Origin: Trema orientale
Lineage: Eukaryota; Streptophyta; Magnoliopsida; Rosales; Cannabaceae
Assembly (NCBI GenBank): GCA_002914845.1
Contig: JXTC01000241.1
Location: 408,066-472,065, forward strand
Length of the DNA: 64,000 bases
Reading direction: 5' to 3'
A model generated the notes under the pieces. It saw only the letters and a program-made list of their open reading frames with translations, was not told the origin of the DNA and did not search any database. Of this stretch, positions 63,410 through 64,000 are shown piece by piece; position 1 is the stretch's first letter, and every line of letters starts with the position of its first letter. Both the position numbers and the translations under genes were made by a program.

Positions 63410-63787
63410 TTTCGTTTTGGGATAGTATCACTTTTATTGCTTTTATTTTGATATTTTGTTCAATTCATACCTTATATTTTGGTTATTATCAATATTGATT
63501 ATTAGATTTAAAATATATTAAAAATTTATAACCTGACACCAATTCAAAGCAATTAATTTACTAAGATGATTTAATAAACTTATTCTTGGATAAGTTTTTA
63601 TATAGTTTATTTTTAATTTTTTAAATAGTATCTTGGTAAATTAACTGTTCTAAATTAGTGTCAGGGTATAAATTTATAATAAATTTCAAATTTAAGGATC
63701 AATGTTGATAATAACCAAAACACAAGATATAATTTGAACAAAATGTCAAGATACAAGGTACAAAAATGATAATATCCCTTTCGTTTT
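63410..63787. mobile_element. Foldback MITE, MULE-like family, with perfect 9-bp target duplication
   Basis: The element at 63419-63778 has ends GGGATAGTATCACTTTTA and, reverse-complemented, GGGATATTATCATTTTTG. It is bracketed by TTTCGTTTT at 63410-63418 and again at 63779-63787. A 9-bp duplication is the signature of Mutator-like elements. Inverted similarity extends through most of the 360 bp (for example TTGGTTATTATCAATATTGA against its partner TTGGTTATTATCAACATTGA). It is clearly related to the element at 27721-28081. Confidence 0.88.
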
Positions 63788-64000
63788 TTAAGATATTGTC
63801 ATTTTTCTTAGTTAACCCCTGTTTTGGAGTGTGACAATTTTTTATAATTAGTCACTAACTAAAAATATTAAGTCACAAATAATGTGATAATTGTGCAATA
63901 TGGAATCAATTAAGAAAATTGGACGTGTCAATTTTTCATTGAAAAATTGTCAAATTTATGTCACGTCAACAAGATGCAAAAGACTATTTGAAGACTCCAT

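Overview
This 64 kb window is nuclear DNA from a flowering plant, most likely a eudicot. The genes are split by many short, T-rich introns with GT/AG borders. The proteins match plant-specific families, and the intergenic DNA is strongly AT-rich and full of small non-autonomous transposons. I cannot name the species. No tRNA, rRNA, CRISPR array or bacterial-type operon was seen.

Eight intact genes were reconstructed exon by exon. From left to right: (1) a minus-strand GPAT9-type glycerol-3-phosphate acyltransferase of 12 coding exons and 376 aa (1750-5257); (2) a plus-strand plant O-fucosyltransferase-family protein (13540-17224), which holds an 87-base in-frame segment that looks like an optional intron; (3) a plus-strand HCF244-type chloroplast Rossmann protein of 399 aa (18325-21028); (4) after about 21 kb without intact genes, a plus-strand DUF630/DUF632 protein of 822 aa with an N-terminal MGC lipidation signal (42500-46956); (5) a plus-strand BSK1-type brassinosteroid-signalling kinase of 511 aa, also starting MGC (50400-53911); (6-8) three intronless minus-strand DUF241 paralogues (56297-61224). 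The last two lie in a clear tandem duplication of about 2.1 kb.

Two decayed protein-coding fragments were found. One is a PB1-domain fragment on the plus strand near 22.9-23.1 kb. The other is an unidentified minus-strand fragment near 7.4-7.6 kb with in-frame stops.

The gene-poor stretches are dominated by small mobile elements. There are two neighbouring tRNA-derived SINEs with perfect target-site duplications near 6.1-6.5 kb, and a possible 5'-truncated SINE stub near 48.5 kb. A Tourist-like MITE sits inside a GPAT9 intron. A foldback MITE family has three related members (27.7, 35.0 and 63.4 kb), one with a perfect 9-bp duplication. Several other terminal-inverted-repeat elements are listed below.

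The genes do not form a pathway. They are ordinary single plant genes for lipid synthesis, glycosylation, photosystem II biogenesis, membrane-anchored signalling and proteins of unknown function. The one real cluster is the DUF241 array.
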